Part shown: positions 6,862 through 14,308 of the stretch, piece after piece | Numbering within the stretch: position 1 is the first letter of the stretch | How the letters are laid out: every line of letters starts with the position of its first letter | DNA from: Candidatus Moraniibacteriota bacterium | GTDB taxonomy: Bacteria > Patescibacteriota > Minisyncoccia > CAIUEV01 > JAHKAQ01 | DNA: 16,775 nt | Direction of reading: 5' to 3' | Assembly (NCBI GenBank): GCA_014729445.1 | Contig: WJJX01000049.1 | Coordinates: forward strand, 1-16,775 | Position numbers and translations under genes: made by a program | The notes under the pieces: generated by a model | What the model saw: the letters and a program-made list of their open reading frames with translations, nothing else | Told to the model about the DNA's origin: nothing | Database searches by the model: none

Positions 6862-6924
6862 CCAACATCCTTTATTTTATTATTATATAGTTTTTTTTGT
6901 TGTTTTTTGCTAATTAAAAATTAC

Positions 6925-6952
6925 TTGCCGCTTCTTAAGAATCACATATAAT
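6925..6952 (+). promoter_or_regulatory. Promoter-like sequence overlapping the start codon of the ATPase gene
   Basis: TTGCCG (6925-6930), a 16-base spacer and TATAAT (6947-6952) resemble a promoter, but the last two bases of the -10 box are the first two of the ATG at 6951. A transcript from it would begin inside the gene, downstream of the ATG. Either the match is accidental, the gene is read only from upstream, or the translation start is wrong. Confidence 0.2.
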
Positions 6953-9900
6953 GGCCACCCCTAAATTAAAAAAAGCCCAGAATACAATTTTTGATCAAGA
7001 TAAATTATCCCGAGCCCTAAGAGAAATTCAGGCCAGCTCCGAGGAGGAAAAAGCTTCTTTACTAGCCAAACGGCTTGGTTTTCCCTATGTGGACTTAAAC
7101 ATCTATCCCCTAAGTCTTGACGTTCTCCACACCCTTGACGAAGAATTTGCCCAAAAATCAGGCATCATAACCCTCCACAAGGCCGGTAAAAACTTAAAAA
7201 TTGCCATCGCTCAACCGGAAAATTTAGAAACCGTTGAGGCCATAACCGAACTCCAGGACAAAGGCTATCGCTGCCAGATTTATATCGCCTCCAAAAACGG
7301 CATCAACCACGCGTTACAAAAATATAAACAGTTCAACCTGGCCGAAAATTTAGATGACATGAAAGTGAATTTAAGCGGCAAGGAGCTTGAAGAATTTGAA
7401 GAGCAGGTCAAAGAATTGGTTGATTTGAAGAAAAAAATCACCAGCATCCCGACAACGGAAATCCTAAACATCATCATTGCCGGAGCCATCAAAATGAACG
7501 CCTCGGATATTCATTTCGAGCCGCAAAAGGAAAACGTAAAGTTAAGATACAGATTGGATGGTATGCTTCAAAATATAACCGAAATTCCTTATAATAATTA
7601 TTCTTTTGTTCTAAACAGAATCAAAATGCTGGGCGGAATGAAATTAAACATTAAAGACAAAGCTCAAGACGGAAGATTTGAGATAAAAATGAACAACCCG
7701 GAGCGGGAAATCGACGTCCGCCTCTCGATTCTTCCCGGCAATTACGGCGAAAATATTGTGGCCCGTATTTTAAGCCAGGATATGAGCAAACTTAAACTGG
7801 AATCCTTGGGCCTTGGCGGCCGGCCGCTTGAACAATTAAGTCATCAAATCACCAAACCCCACGGCATGATTTTAAATACCGGCCCAACGGGCAGCGGTAA
7901 AACCACCACCCTCTATGCCTGCCTAAGAAAAGTCAACAATCCGACCAACAAAATAATAACCATCGAAGACCCGATTGAATACAGATTGGAAGGAATTTCC
8001 CAGACTCAGGTGGAAAAGGAAAGAGGCTATGATTTCGCCAATGGTCTAAGAGCGATCGTACGCCAAGACCCGGATGTTGTCCTGGTCGGTGAAATCCGTG
8101 ACGAAGAAACCGCCGACATCGCAACGCATGCCTCCTTAACCGGTCATCTGGTTTTTTCCACCATTCATGCCAACTCCTCAAGCGAAGCCATCCCCCGCTT
8201 CATCGACATGGGGATTAGACCGTCTCTTGTTTCCTCGGCCGTAAACGCTATCATAGCTCAAAGGCTGGTTAGAAAACTCTGCCCCCACTGCAGCGAAGAA
8301 TACCAACCCGCTACCGAAACCCTTGAAACCATTAACAAGTTTCTTTCCATAATTTCACCCAAATCCAACTTGGAAATCCCAAGGGACGTAAAAGTGCTTC
8401 ACCGAGCCAAAGGATGCCCCAAATGCAACGGCCTTGGCTATAAGGGCAGGGTCGGCATCTTTGAAATTCTTGAAATCAACAATGAAATAGAAAAATTAAT
8501 AAACGACATGGCGACTGACAGCGAAATCACTACCGCCGCCCTGGAAAGCGGAGCGGTCACCATGCTTCAAGACGGCATTTTAAAAGCGGTTAAAGGCGAA
8601 ACCAGCATGGAAGAAGTCCAAAGAGTGACCGGAACCGGCGACTTTTTAGAGGAAATTTACGAAAAAATTATGTCCCAGGTCCTATCCTCTCAACTGATAA
8701 TTACTAAACGTCAAATTAAAGAAATTTTAGAAATCGGCTATGACAGAAAAAAACTGGAAAATATGTTCGAAAATGCATCCAATAAAGAAAGTCTGGAATA
8801 TGTTGTGGCCGGCGGCCTCCATTTTGAAGCCGGAGACATTCATTTCGAGCCGGAAGGCGACAAAGTCAACATTCGTTATCGAATCGACGGTATTTTACAA
8901 AACATTGCCTCTTTAAAATCTTCGGCCTACGTCCAGATTCTGGCTCGAATCAAAACCCTTTCCGGCTTTAAAGCCGGTTCGCACGAAGCCGTTAGAGATA
9001 GCCGTTTTGGCATTAAGCTTGAAACAGCGCTGCCTGAATCCGAAAACACCCAAATCGACGTTCGTGTCTCAATTATTACCGGCGGTTATGGAGAAACAGT
9101 GGTTATGCGGTTATTAAATAAATCCGCCAAATCTCTAAACGTCGCCAAGCTGGGTATCAGAGAACAAACTTTAAGCAGACTGCTCAACGAAATCAAAAAA
9201 CCGAACGGCATCATCATTAATACCGGCCCAACCGGCAGCGGTAAGACCACTACTCTTTACTCTTTACTAAACAGACTGAATCGACCGGAGATAAAAATTA
9301 TTACCGTGGAAGACCCAATCGAATATCGAATGAAAGGAGTAATCCAAACTCAAATCAAAGCCGATGAGGGCTACGATTTCTCCTCGGCCTTAAGGGCTTT
9401 AATGCGTCAAAATCCGGACATTTTAATGATCGGTGAAATCAGAGATGAGGAAACAGCCAAAATCGCCGTTCAAGCCTCCTTAACGGGCCACCTGGTCTTT
9501 ACCACTCTGCACGCCAACGACGCGGTTGCTTCTATTCAACGCTTGATTAATATGAACATCGACCCGTCCGACATCGCGTCGGCCACAAACTGCATGATGG
9601 CTCAGAGAATCATTAGAAAACTCTGCGACAAGTGCAAGAAAGCAGTCAAACCCTCCCCTGAAACAGAACAAAAAATGTTAAAAGTCCTAAACTCTATTTC
9701 CGCGAATTCCGGTCTGGTTCCTCCAACAAAAATCGAAACCATTTACGAACCCCAAGGCTGCGACGAATGCAAAGGCACCGGTTTCAACGGAGTACTCCCG
9801 GTAGCCGAAGTTATGACTATGAGTGAAAAACTTGAAGAATTAATAACCGGATACTCCAACACTACGGCTTTGACAAAACAGGCAATCAATGATGGAATGA

Positions 9901-9983
9901 TTACAATGAGTCAGGACGGCGTTATGAAAATAGTGGAAGGCGTGACCACTTTCTCTGAGATTGAAAGAGTAACAGAATATTAG
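6951..9983 (+). CDS. Double-headed PilB/GspE-type secretion or pilus assembly ATPase
   Basis: A cytoplasmic AAA-like motor of the type II secretion/type IV pilus family; at 1010 residues it is nearly twice the usual 500-570. Module 1 (1-570) is complete: an MshEN-like N-terminal domain (about 30-125), Walker A GPTGSGKTTT (311-320), Asp box IEDPIEYR (338-345), Walker B region DPDVVLVGEIRDEE (373-386), His box STIHAN (403-408), and a four-Cys zinc motif (C444, C447, C489, C492). Module 2 (about 571-1010) lacks the MshEN domain but keeps Walker A (759-768), VEDPIEYR (786-793), NPDILMIGEIRDEE (821-834), TTLHAN (851-856) and four Cys (892, 895, 937, 940). Both halves therefore look catalytic. It is encoded just after the pilin genes. 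No PilC, PilM or prepilin peptidase is nearby. Conjugation systems normally use VirB4/VirB11-type ATPases, so a PilB partner for VirB2-like pilins would be unusual. Confidence 0.92.
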   Translation: MATPKLKKAQNTIFDQDKLSRALREIQASSEEEKASLLAKRLGFPYVDLNIYPLSLDVLHTLDEEFAQKSGIITLHKAGKNLKIAIAQPENLETVEAITELQDKGYRCQIYIASKNGINHALQKYKQFNLAENLDDMKVNLSGKELEEFEEQVKELVDLKKKITSIPTTEILNIIIAGAIKMNASDIHFEPQKENVKLRYRLDGMLQNITEIPYNNYSFVLNRIKMLGGMKLNIKDKAQDGRFEIKMNNPEREIDVRLSILPGNYGENIVARILSQDMSKLKLESLGLGGRPLEQLSHQITKPHGMILNTGPTGSGKTTTLYACLRKVNNPTNKIITIEDPIEYRLEGISQTQVEKERGYDFANGLRAIVRQDPDVVLVGEIRDEETADIATHASLTGHLVFSTIHANSSSEAIPRFIDMGIRPSLVSSAVNAIIAQRLVRKLCPHCSEEYQPATETLETINKFLSIISPKSNLEIPRDVKVLHRAKGCPKCNGLGYKGRVGIFEILEINNEIEKLINDMATDSEITTAALESGAVTMLQDGILKAVKGETSMEEVQRVTGTGDFLEEIYEKIMSQVLSSQLIITKRQIKEILEIGYDRKKLENMFENASNKESLEYVVAGGLHFEAGDIHFEPEGDKVNIRYRIDGILQNIASLKSSAYVQILARIKTLSGFKAGSHEAVRDSRFGIKLETALPESENTQIDVRVSIITGGYGETVVMRLLNKSAKSLNVAKLGIREQTLSRLLNEIKKPNGIIINTGPTGSGKTTTLYSLLNRLNRPEIKIITVEDPIEYRMKGVIQTQIKADEGYDFSSALRALMRQNPDILMIGEIRDEETAKIAVQASLTGHLVFTTLHANDAVASIQRLINMNIDPSDIASATNCMMAQRIIRKLCDKCKKAVKPSPETEQKMLKVLNSISANSGLVPPTKIETIYEPQGCDECKGTGFNGVLPVAEVMTMSEKLEELITGYSNTTALTKQAINDGMITMSQDGVMKIVEGVTTFSEIERVTEY

Positions 9984-10024
9984 AATTAGACTCTGTCACA
10001 TTTTATTTCTTAATCCTGTAGACA

Positions 10025-10030
10025 TATAAT
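10025..10030 (+). promoter_or_regulatory. -10-like box before the structured gap
   Basis: A perfect TATAAT sits 22 bases upstream of the large stem at 10052. The -35 region 17 bases before it is TTTATT (10002-10007), a poor match. If used, transcription would start near 10037 and produce an RNA beginning just before the hairpin. Confidence 0.3.
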
Positions 10031-10051
10031 TGCGCTCTTCGACGCTAAAAA

Positions 10052-10113
10052 GAAAATTATCCCGAGAAATAGCCCAGCCTAGACCGGAATACCCTGAGTC
10101 TAGGATAATTTTC
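10052..10113 (+). ncRNA. Possible structured RNA: 16-bp stem with a one-sided bulge
   Basis: Outer arms GAAAATTATCC (10052-10062) and GGATAATTTTC (10103-10113) are perfect reverse complements; an inner pair, CCTAGAC (10078-10084) with GTCTAGG (10098-10104), continues the right-hand side without a gap. The result is a stem of about 16 bp with a 15-17 base bulge only on the left and a 13-base loop (10085-10097). No U-tract follows, so it is not an ordinary terminator for the ATPase gene. It does not match the SRP, tmRNA or RNase P signatures I know. It may be a small RNA, a leader element of ruvB, or a DNA inverted repeat. Confidence 0.4.
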
Positions 10114-10168
10114 CGGATCAAAAGAAAATGACCCTTACATGTCCACAGAATAAAAAAATAAAGCAGTC

Positions 10169-10190
10169 TTAAAAAATCTTTGTTTTTTAA
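10169..10190 (+). terminator. Weak hairpin upstream of ruvB
   Basis: TTAAAAAA (10169-10176) and TTTTTTAA (10183-10190) pair around a 6-base loop. The right arm itself is a T-run, so it could serve as a weak intrinsic terminator for a transcript from about 10037. There are no G-C pairs, which makes this doubtful. Confidence 0.25.
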
Positions 10191-10251
10191 ATTGCATCCA
10201 TTGGTTCAAAACATAATAAGCTAGCAGAAATAACTAAATAAGTCAACAACC

Positions 10252-11256
10252 GTGTTAGAGCCCCAAATCAAAAATACCAAAGAAGAAAATTACGAACTCA
10301 GCCTTAGACCGAAGAACCTAAATGAATACATCGGCCAGGAACGCATTAAGGAAAACCTGAAAATCTTTATCGAAGCCAGTAAAAAAAGAAAAGAAAGTTT
10401 AGAGCATGTCTTAATCTACGGACCCGCCGGATTAGGCAAAACGACTCTGTCGCATATAATCTCCAATGAAATGAATTCCAATATTAAAGCCACCTCCGGA
10501 CCGGCAATCGAAAAAGTAGGCGACCTGGCCTCCATTCTAACCAACTTGGAAGAAGGCGACGTTCTTTTTATCGACGAAATCCACCGGATGAACAAATTAG
10601 TGGAGGAAACTCTTTATCCCGCGATGGAGGACTACAAACTCGATATCATTATCGGTAAAGGACCTTCCGCCAGAACCCTTCAACTGGAGCTGCCCCCCTT
10701 CACCTTAATCGGAGCAACTACCAGAATCGGCCTGGTTTCGTCACCGCTTCGAAGCCGCTTTGGCATGACCTACAAACTGGACTTTTACAGCAATCGGGAA
10801 ATTTCGCGTATCCTTGAAAGATCGGCAAAAATTTTAAAAACACCCCTGGCCCAAAACGGAACGCTTTTAATCGCTCAATGCAGCCGTAAAAATCCTAGAG
10901 TGGCCAACCGGCTTTTAAGGAGAGTCCGCGATATCGCTCAAGTCAAAGGAACGGGCAGAATAGACGACAAAATCACCCGACTGGCTTTTGAAATGCTGGA
11001 AGTCGATAAAAAGGGCTTGGAGCCGGCCGATCGAAATCTCTTGGAGGTTCTAATCAAAAAATTCGACGGCGGACCGGTCGGAATCTCTACTTTGGCGGCG
11101 GCCACCAACGAGGAAAGAGACACGGTGGAGGAAATCTACGAACCTTATCTTTTAAAGATCGGCTTCCTCCAAAGAACTCCCCGCGGTCGCGTGGCAACCA
11201 AACATGCTTATGAGCATCTGCAACTTGAATGGGAGAAAAACGCCCTTGATATTTGA
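10252..11256 (+). CDS. ruvB: Holliday junction branch migration DNA helicase RuvB
   Basis: RuvB forms hexameric rings that, with RuvA, drive branch migration of Holliday junctions using ATP. Its 334 residues match the usual length. The family start LRPKNLNEYIGQ is at 18-29. Walker A is GPAGLGKTT (57-65), Walker B VLFIDEIHR (104-112), sensor 1 GATTR (154-158), the arginine-finger region SPLRSRFG (164-171) and sensor 2 NPRVANRLLRR (214-224). The C-terminal winged helix shows GLEPADRNLL and GGPVGISTLA. The start is GTG; an in-frame TAA at 10231 leaves no upstream alternative. It is the only gene here ending in TGA, which argues against recoded TGA. ruvA and ruvC are not adjacent, so the gene stands alone between the motor gene and the ribosomal block. 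Confidence 0.97.
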   Translation: MLEPQIKNTKEENYELSLRPKNLNEYIGQERIKENLKIFIEASKKRKESLEHVLIYGPAGLGKTTLSHIISNEMNSNIKATSGPAIEKVGDLASILTNLEEGDVLFIDEIHRMNKLVEETLYPAMEDYKLDIIIGKGPSARTLQLELPPFTLIGATTRIGLVSSPLRSRFGMTYKLDFYSNREISRILERSAKILKTPLAQNGTLLIAQCSRKNPRVANRLLRRVRDIAQVKGTGRIDDKITRLAFEMLEVDKKGLEPADRNLLEVLIKKFDGGPVGISTLAAATNEERDTVEEIYEPYLLKIGFLQRTPRGRVATKHAYEHLQLEWEKNALDI

Positions 11257-11281
11257 CTTTTTTCAGGTTAGAAATTAAAGT
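11253..11281 (+). promoter_or_regulatory. Candidate promoter for the rpmH operon
   Basis: TTGACT (11253-11258), a 17-base spacer and TAAAGT (11276-11281) give a good -35 and a fair -10. The -35 box overlaps the ruvB stop codon. Transcription would start near 11288, leaving a leader of about 83 bases with a small stem, CCTTT (11299-11303) and AAAGG (11308-11312). Confidence 0.4.
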
Positions 11282-11370
11282 TTAAAGGTGAGATCCAGCC
11301 TTTAGGAAAAGGGGAAAATTAAAAAAACTCACACTTTCTTAATTTTATTTACCCATTAACCCAACAAGCC

Positions 11371-11514
11371 ATGTCAACGAAACGAACCTATCAACCTAAA
11401 AAAAAGAAAAGAAATAAAATGTGCGGTTTTAGGCATAGAGCTCAAACAAAAAAAGGCCAAGCCGTATTAAAAAGGAGACGCAATAAAGGTCGAAAAAAAC
11501 TGACTACCGCTTAA
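11371..11514 (+). CDS. rpmH: Large ribosomal subunit protein bL34
   Basis: A 47-residue, highly basic protein of the 50S subunit. The family pattern is intact: KRTYQPKKKKR at the N-terminus, GFRHRAQTKKGQAVLKRRR in the middle and NKGRKKLT at the end. It has two extra residues (Ser-Thr) after Met compared with the common MKRTYQP start, and no closer start fits. It is followed after 16 bases by rnpA, the near-universal bacterial order rpmH-rnpA-yidC. dnaA, often found upstream of rpmH near the replication origin, is absent; ruvB is there instead. Confidence 0.96.
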   Translation: MSTKRTYQPKKKKRNKMCGFRHRAQTKKGQAVLKRRRNKGRKKLTTA

Positions 11515-11530
11515 ATCCATTTTCATTTTC

Positions 11531-11872
11531 ATGCTAAAAAAAAGAAATCGCCTCACTAAAAAGGAAATTGAATTTTTTTTTAAAAGTCATCCCCTCAAAG
11601 TAACCGGTAAAAATTTAACTCTGTTCTATAAAAAAAAAGAATCAAAATTTTCCAGACTGGCGGTTGTCATTTCAAAAAAAACTTCAAAAAAGGCGGTGGT
11701 GCGCAAAAAAATCAAACGAAGATGCCGCGAGGCTTTTGCACTCATCAACCAAGAAATTCCCTTAATTAAAAATTTCGATTATATTTTAATCGTAAGAAAG
11801 GAAAAATTAAATTTCAAAAATTGCACCCAAGAATTAAACCAGCTAATTAAACTAATCATTAAAAATCAATAA
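11531..11872 (+). CDS. rnpA: Ribonuclease P protein component
   Basis: The protein subunit of RNase P, which helps the catalytic RNA bind precursor tRNA and remove its 5' leader. At 113 residues it has the usual length and strong basic charge. The family signature is AVVRKKIKRRCREAF (55-69), the conserved RNR-type helix that contacts RNA, preceded by the central sheet strand SRLAVVISKK (41-50). The N-terminus KKRNRLTKKEIEFFF resembles the usual start of the family. It sits between rpmH and yidC; its stop codon touches the yidC start with no gap, so translation may be coupled. Confidence 0.93.
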   Translation: MLKKRNRLTKKEIEFFFKSHPLKVTGKNLTLFYKKKESKFSRLAVVISKKTSKKAVVRKKIKRRCREAFALINQEIPLIKNFDYILIVRKEKLNFKNCTQELNQLIKLIIKNQ

Positions 11873-12631
11873 ATGTTTTTCTCGCTAATTACCCAGCCTT
11901 TATTTAATTTTCTAATCCTGCTTTATAATCTGGTCGGCGATTTCGGAGTGGCCATCATCATTTTTACTGTTATTTTAAAGTTCGCCCTTTTTCCTTTAAT
12001 CAAAAAACAACAGCAATTTCAAGAAAAACAAAAAATAATCAGCCCTAAAATCAAGGAAATTCAGCAAAAATATAAAAACGACCCCAAAAAACTACAGCAG
12101 GAACAATTTAACCTGATGAAAGAACATCAATTCAATCCCGCCTCCGGCTGTCTGCCCATTATTATCCAAATGATAATCTTTATAACTTTCTATTGGATCT
12201 TGCGACCGGGAAACGTTCTTTTTATGGAAAACGGATCCTTTACGGTCTCTTCCGATGCGCTTTATTCCTTCGTTAATAACCCGGAGGAAATCAATAAAAC
12301 ATCCCTCGGTATTATAGATCTAACCAAATCCAATACCGTGCTTGCTTTTTTGACGGGCATTGTTCAATTCATTCATTCAAGAATGCTGACCCAATCAGCC
12401 GCCTCCAAGAAAAAAGATGAAAACAAAGGCAAAAAGAAAGACTCAAAAGAACCCGACATTCAAGATATGCTGAGCCAACAAATGAAAGTAATGAACTATA
12501 TTTTCCCGATTCTGATTATTTATATCGGACTCACTTTATCGGCCGGACTTCCCCTTTATTGGATAACCAGCTCCGCTGTCTCGATTTTTCAACACAAATT
12601 TTTACAAAAAAAATTAGAAAATGAAAAATAA
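11873..12631 (+). CDS. yidC: Membrane protein insertase YidC/Oxa1
   Basis: Inserts and folds inner-membrane proteins, alone or with the Sec translocon. The 252-residue length is that of the short form without the large periplasmic domain of Gram-negative YidC. Helix 1 is GVAIIIFTVILKFALFPLI (25-43), followed by the basic coiled-coil hairpin KKQQQFQEKQKIISPKIKEI. The family motif NPASGCLPIIIQM (88-100) begins helix 2. The conserved hydrophilic-groove Arg of helix 1 appears to be Lys36. A lysine-rich insertion (about 179-196, KKKDENKGKKKDSKEP) lies in the cytoplasmic loop before the last helices (206-240). ATG follows directly on the rnpA stop, and the last 11 bases overlap the flippase gene. 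It may help insert the many small pilin-like membrane proteins of this organism; that is inference. Confidence 0.94.
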   Translation: MFFSLITQPLFNFLILLYNLVGDFGVAIIIFTVILKFALFPLIKKQQQFQEKQKIISPKIKEIQQKYKNDPKKLQQEQFNLMKEHQFNPASGCLPIIIQMIIFITFYWILRPGNVLFMENGSFTVSSDALYSFVNNPEEINKTSLGIIDLTKSNTVLAFLTGIVQFIHSRMLTQSAASKKKDENKGKKKDSKEPDIQDMLSQQMKVMNYIFPILIIYIGLTLSAGLPLYWITSSAVSIFQHKFLQKKLENEK

Positions 12632-14138
12632 AACCTCCCAAAATCCCTCCCGGTCGATTCCACCGGCCTCGCCTTTGGCTAATCAGGTCGCTTTTAACAG
12701 TCTGTTTTCCTCTATCACCAAAATAAGCGGCACCGTTCTATCGATTATCGCACTGGGGATTGTTAATCGGGCTTTGGGAACCGAAGGGGTGGGCAAGTAC
12801 AACACCATCTTGACTCTATTTTATATGCTCACCGCTTTCGGCGATTTAGGCCTTAACGCGATCACGGCCCGCGAAATTTCCAAAGCCAAAAGTATCAAAG
12901 AGGAAAAAACCATCATTTCAACGGTCATCGGCCTAAGATTTATCACCTCCACTCTTCTTGTTTTAGCCGCCTTATTAATGTATTTCCTTTTAAATTACGA
13001 CGAAAACATCAGAAAAGGCATCTTAATCATTTCCCTTGGAACTTACTTTGCCCTAACCTACCAGGTTTTAACCGGGATTTTCCAAAAAAGGCTGACCGCT
13101 TACAAGGTTTCTATCGCCGAATTTTTTGGCCGAATTGTTAATTTGTCATGGATTATCGTCTGCTGGAAATATAATCTTTCCCTGTTATGGGTGCTTCAGG
13201 GAATGATGCTTTCCTGGTTTACCATCTTCGTTATTGTCCTTTCTTTGTCCAGAAGGGTTATAAAATTCAACTTCAAAATAGACCTCGACAAAAGCAAAAA
13301 ATTATTAAAGCTTTCCCTGCCGATCGGTCTTTCAACCGTCATTACCTTCCTGTATTTTAGAGCCGACACTCTGGTACTTTCCTGGCTAAAAGACATGCAC
13401 GCCGTTGGAATTCATAGCGCCGCCTACAAAATTGTTGAAAATCTAACCTACTTCCCGGCAATGTTTATGGGACTAATTCTTCCTCTGCTCTCAAAATACA
13501 TCTACAGAGAAAAAGTTAAATTTAAAAAAATAGCCAACCGGGCTTTTGACGCCATATCCATCGTCTCGATGGGAATTTTATTCGGTATTCTGGCTTTAGC
13601 GTCGGAAATCATCGCCATAATCGCCGGCAACGAATTTACTTCTTCCATCCTCCCCTTGAAACTCCTGAGCGTCGCTATCCTGGGCATCTTTTTTGGCCAA
13701 TATTTCAATATGGTTTTAATCGCGGCCAACCAGCAAAGAAAGCTCTTAAAAATCTTCATTATCGCGGCTGTTTTTAATTTAACCAGCAATTTCATTTTCA
13801 TTCCCCATTATTCTTACTTAGCTACGGCCACTATCTCCTCCTTAACCGAAATCCTGGTTGCGCTTTTGGGTTCTATCCTTCTCTACAAAAACACCAAATA
13901 TCTCCCCAGCTTCAAAGCCTTTTTTAAATCCTTGCTGGCCGGCCTGATAATGTTTTTTGAACTAATGATACTTTCGAAATTTCTCCCCCCCGCCGATTCC
14001 AAACTGATCTTTTTGGCCTTCACCGGCTTTAAAATCCTAACCGGGGGCCTCACTTATCTGATCATCGTTTACGCTCTTAAAGCCTTTAACAAAAAAGATT
14101 TTGAAAGCATCCTTCCCAAAAGATTAAAAAAATTGTAA
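12621..14138 (+). CDS. Wzx-like polysaccharide flippase (MOP superfamily)
   Basis: A polytopic inner-membrane protein of 505 residues with about 12-14 helices, of the oligosaccharidyl-lipid flippase type that turns lipid-linked sugar units to the outer face. The N-terminal pattern after a polar tail of about 23 residues is FNSLFSSITKISGTVLSII, then NRALGTEGVGKYNTILTLF and FGDLGLNAITAREISKAKS, all typical of RfbX/Wzx proteins. The mid-protein GLSTVITFLYFRADTLVLSWL is the equivalent stretch in the second half-bundle. MurJ is a less likely alternative, since its motifs are absent. It overlaps yidC by 11 bases (12621-12631), so it is translationally linked to the insertase. The usual follower genes of yidC (jag/khpB, mnmE) are missing. 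Its product may work with glycosyltransferases such as that at the left edge. Confidence 0.85.
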   Translation: MKNKTSQNPSRSIPPASPLANQVAFNSLFSSITKISGTVLSIIALGIVNRALGTEGVGKYNTILTLFYMLTAFGDLGLNAITAREISKAKSIKEEKTIISTVIGLRFITSTLLVLAALLMYFLLNYDENIRKGILIISLGTYFALTYQVLTGIFQKRLTAYKVSIAEFFGRIVNLSWIIVCWKYNLSLLWVLQGMMLSWFTIFVIVLSLSRRVIKFNFKIDLDKSKKLLKLSLPIGLSTVITFLYFRADTLVLSWLKDMHAVGIHSAAYKIVENLTYFPAMFMGLILPLLSKYIYREKVKFKKIANRAFDAISIVSMGILFGILALASEIIAIIAGNEFTSSILPLKLLSVAILGIFFGQYFNMVLIAANQQRKLLKIFIIAAVFNLTSNFIFIPHYSYLATATISSLTEILVALLGSILLYKNTKYLPSFKAFFKSLLAGLIMFFELMILSKFLPPADSKLIFLAFTGFKILTGGLTYLIIVYALKAFNKKDFESILPKRLKKL

Positions 14139-14177
14139 AATAATCAATAATAATTTAAAATAAATTAAGCCAAATTT

Positions 14178-14187
14178 ATATTGAGTT
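14178..14187 (+). promoter_or_regulatory. Copy of ATATTGAGTT shared with the lipoprotein operon leader
   Basis: ATATTGAGTT occurs here, at 2580-2589, and inverted at 2676-2685. With flanks, the copies read CATATTGAGTTA, CATATTGAGTTT (minus strand) and TATATTGAGTTT. It is a candidate binding site shared by the two operons with secretion-like genes. Confidence 0.35.
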
Positions 14188-14188
14188 T

Positions 14189-14231
14189 TAGCAGGGAAGC
14201 TATTGATTATCCCAACTTGGCGGAGATAATC
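14189..14231. repeat. Two adjacent small hairpins upstream of the VirB6 operon
   Basis: TAGC (14189-14192) pairs with GCTA (14199-14202) around AGGGAA. Next, GATTATC (14205-14211) pairs with GATAATC (14225-14231), with CCA (14212-14214) and TGG (14218-14220) able to pair inside. No T-run follows. They could be a regulator site or leader structure. Confidence 0.3.
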
Positions 14232-14258
14232 TAAAAGATTGTATTATTAAGTACTAAA

Positions 14259-14264
14259 TATAAT
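14259..14264 (+). promoter_or_regulatory. -10 box for the VirB6-like operon
   Basis: A perfect TATAAT lies 44 bases before the ATG at 14309. The -35 region is weak; TTGTAT is present but only 14 bases upstream. The distance to the start codon matches those of the promoters at 1090 and 5599, which raises its credibility somewhat. Confidence 0.35.
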
Positions 14265-14308
14265 TCAAAGCTAAAATCGATTTGTTATATTAATTTTACC
14301 TACAACCT

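Noticed and set aside
7933..8181. Minus-strand 82-codon frame
   Set aside because: Shadow of the first ATPase module, whose Walker B and Asp box are on the plus strand here.
10052..10113. SRP (4.5S) RNA
   Set aside because: The conserved GGAAGG/AGCAGCC loop region of SRP RNA is not present, despite a similar hairpin shape.
10137..10145. ATGTCCACA as a DnaA box near rpmH
   Set aside because: Only seven of nine bases match TTATCCACA, it is single, and no dnaA or origin-like cluster is present.
11254..11256. TGA as a sense codon (Gracilibacteria-type code)
   Set aside because: ruvB reaches normal length at this TGA, and no gene in the window contains an in-frame TGA; reading on would add only four residues before TAG.
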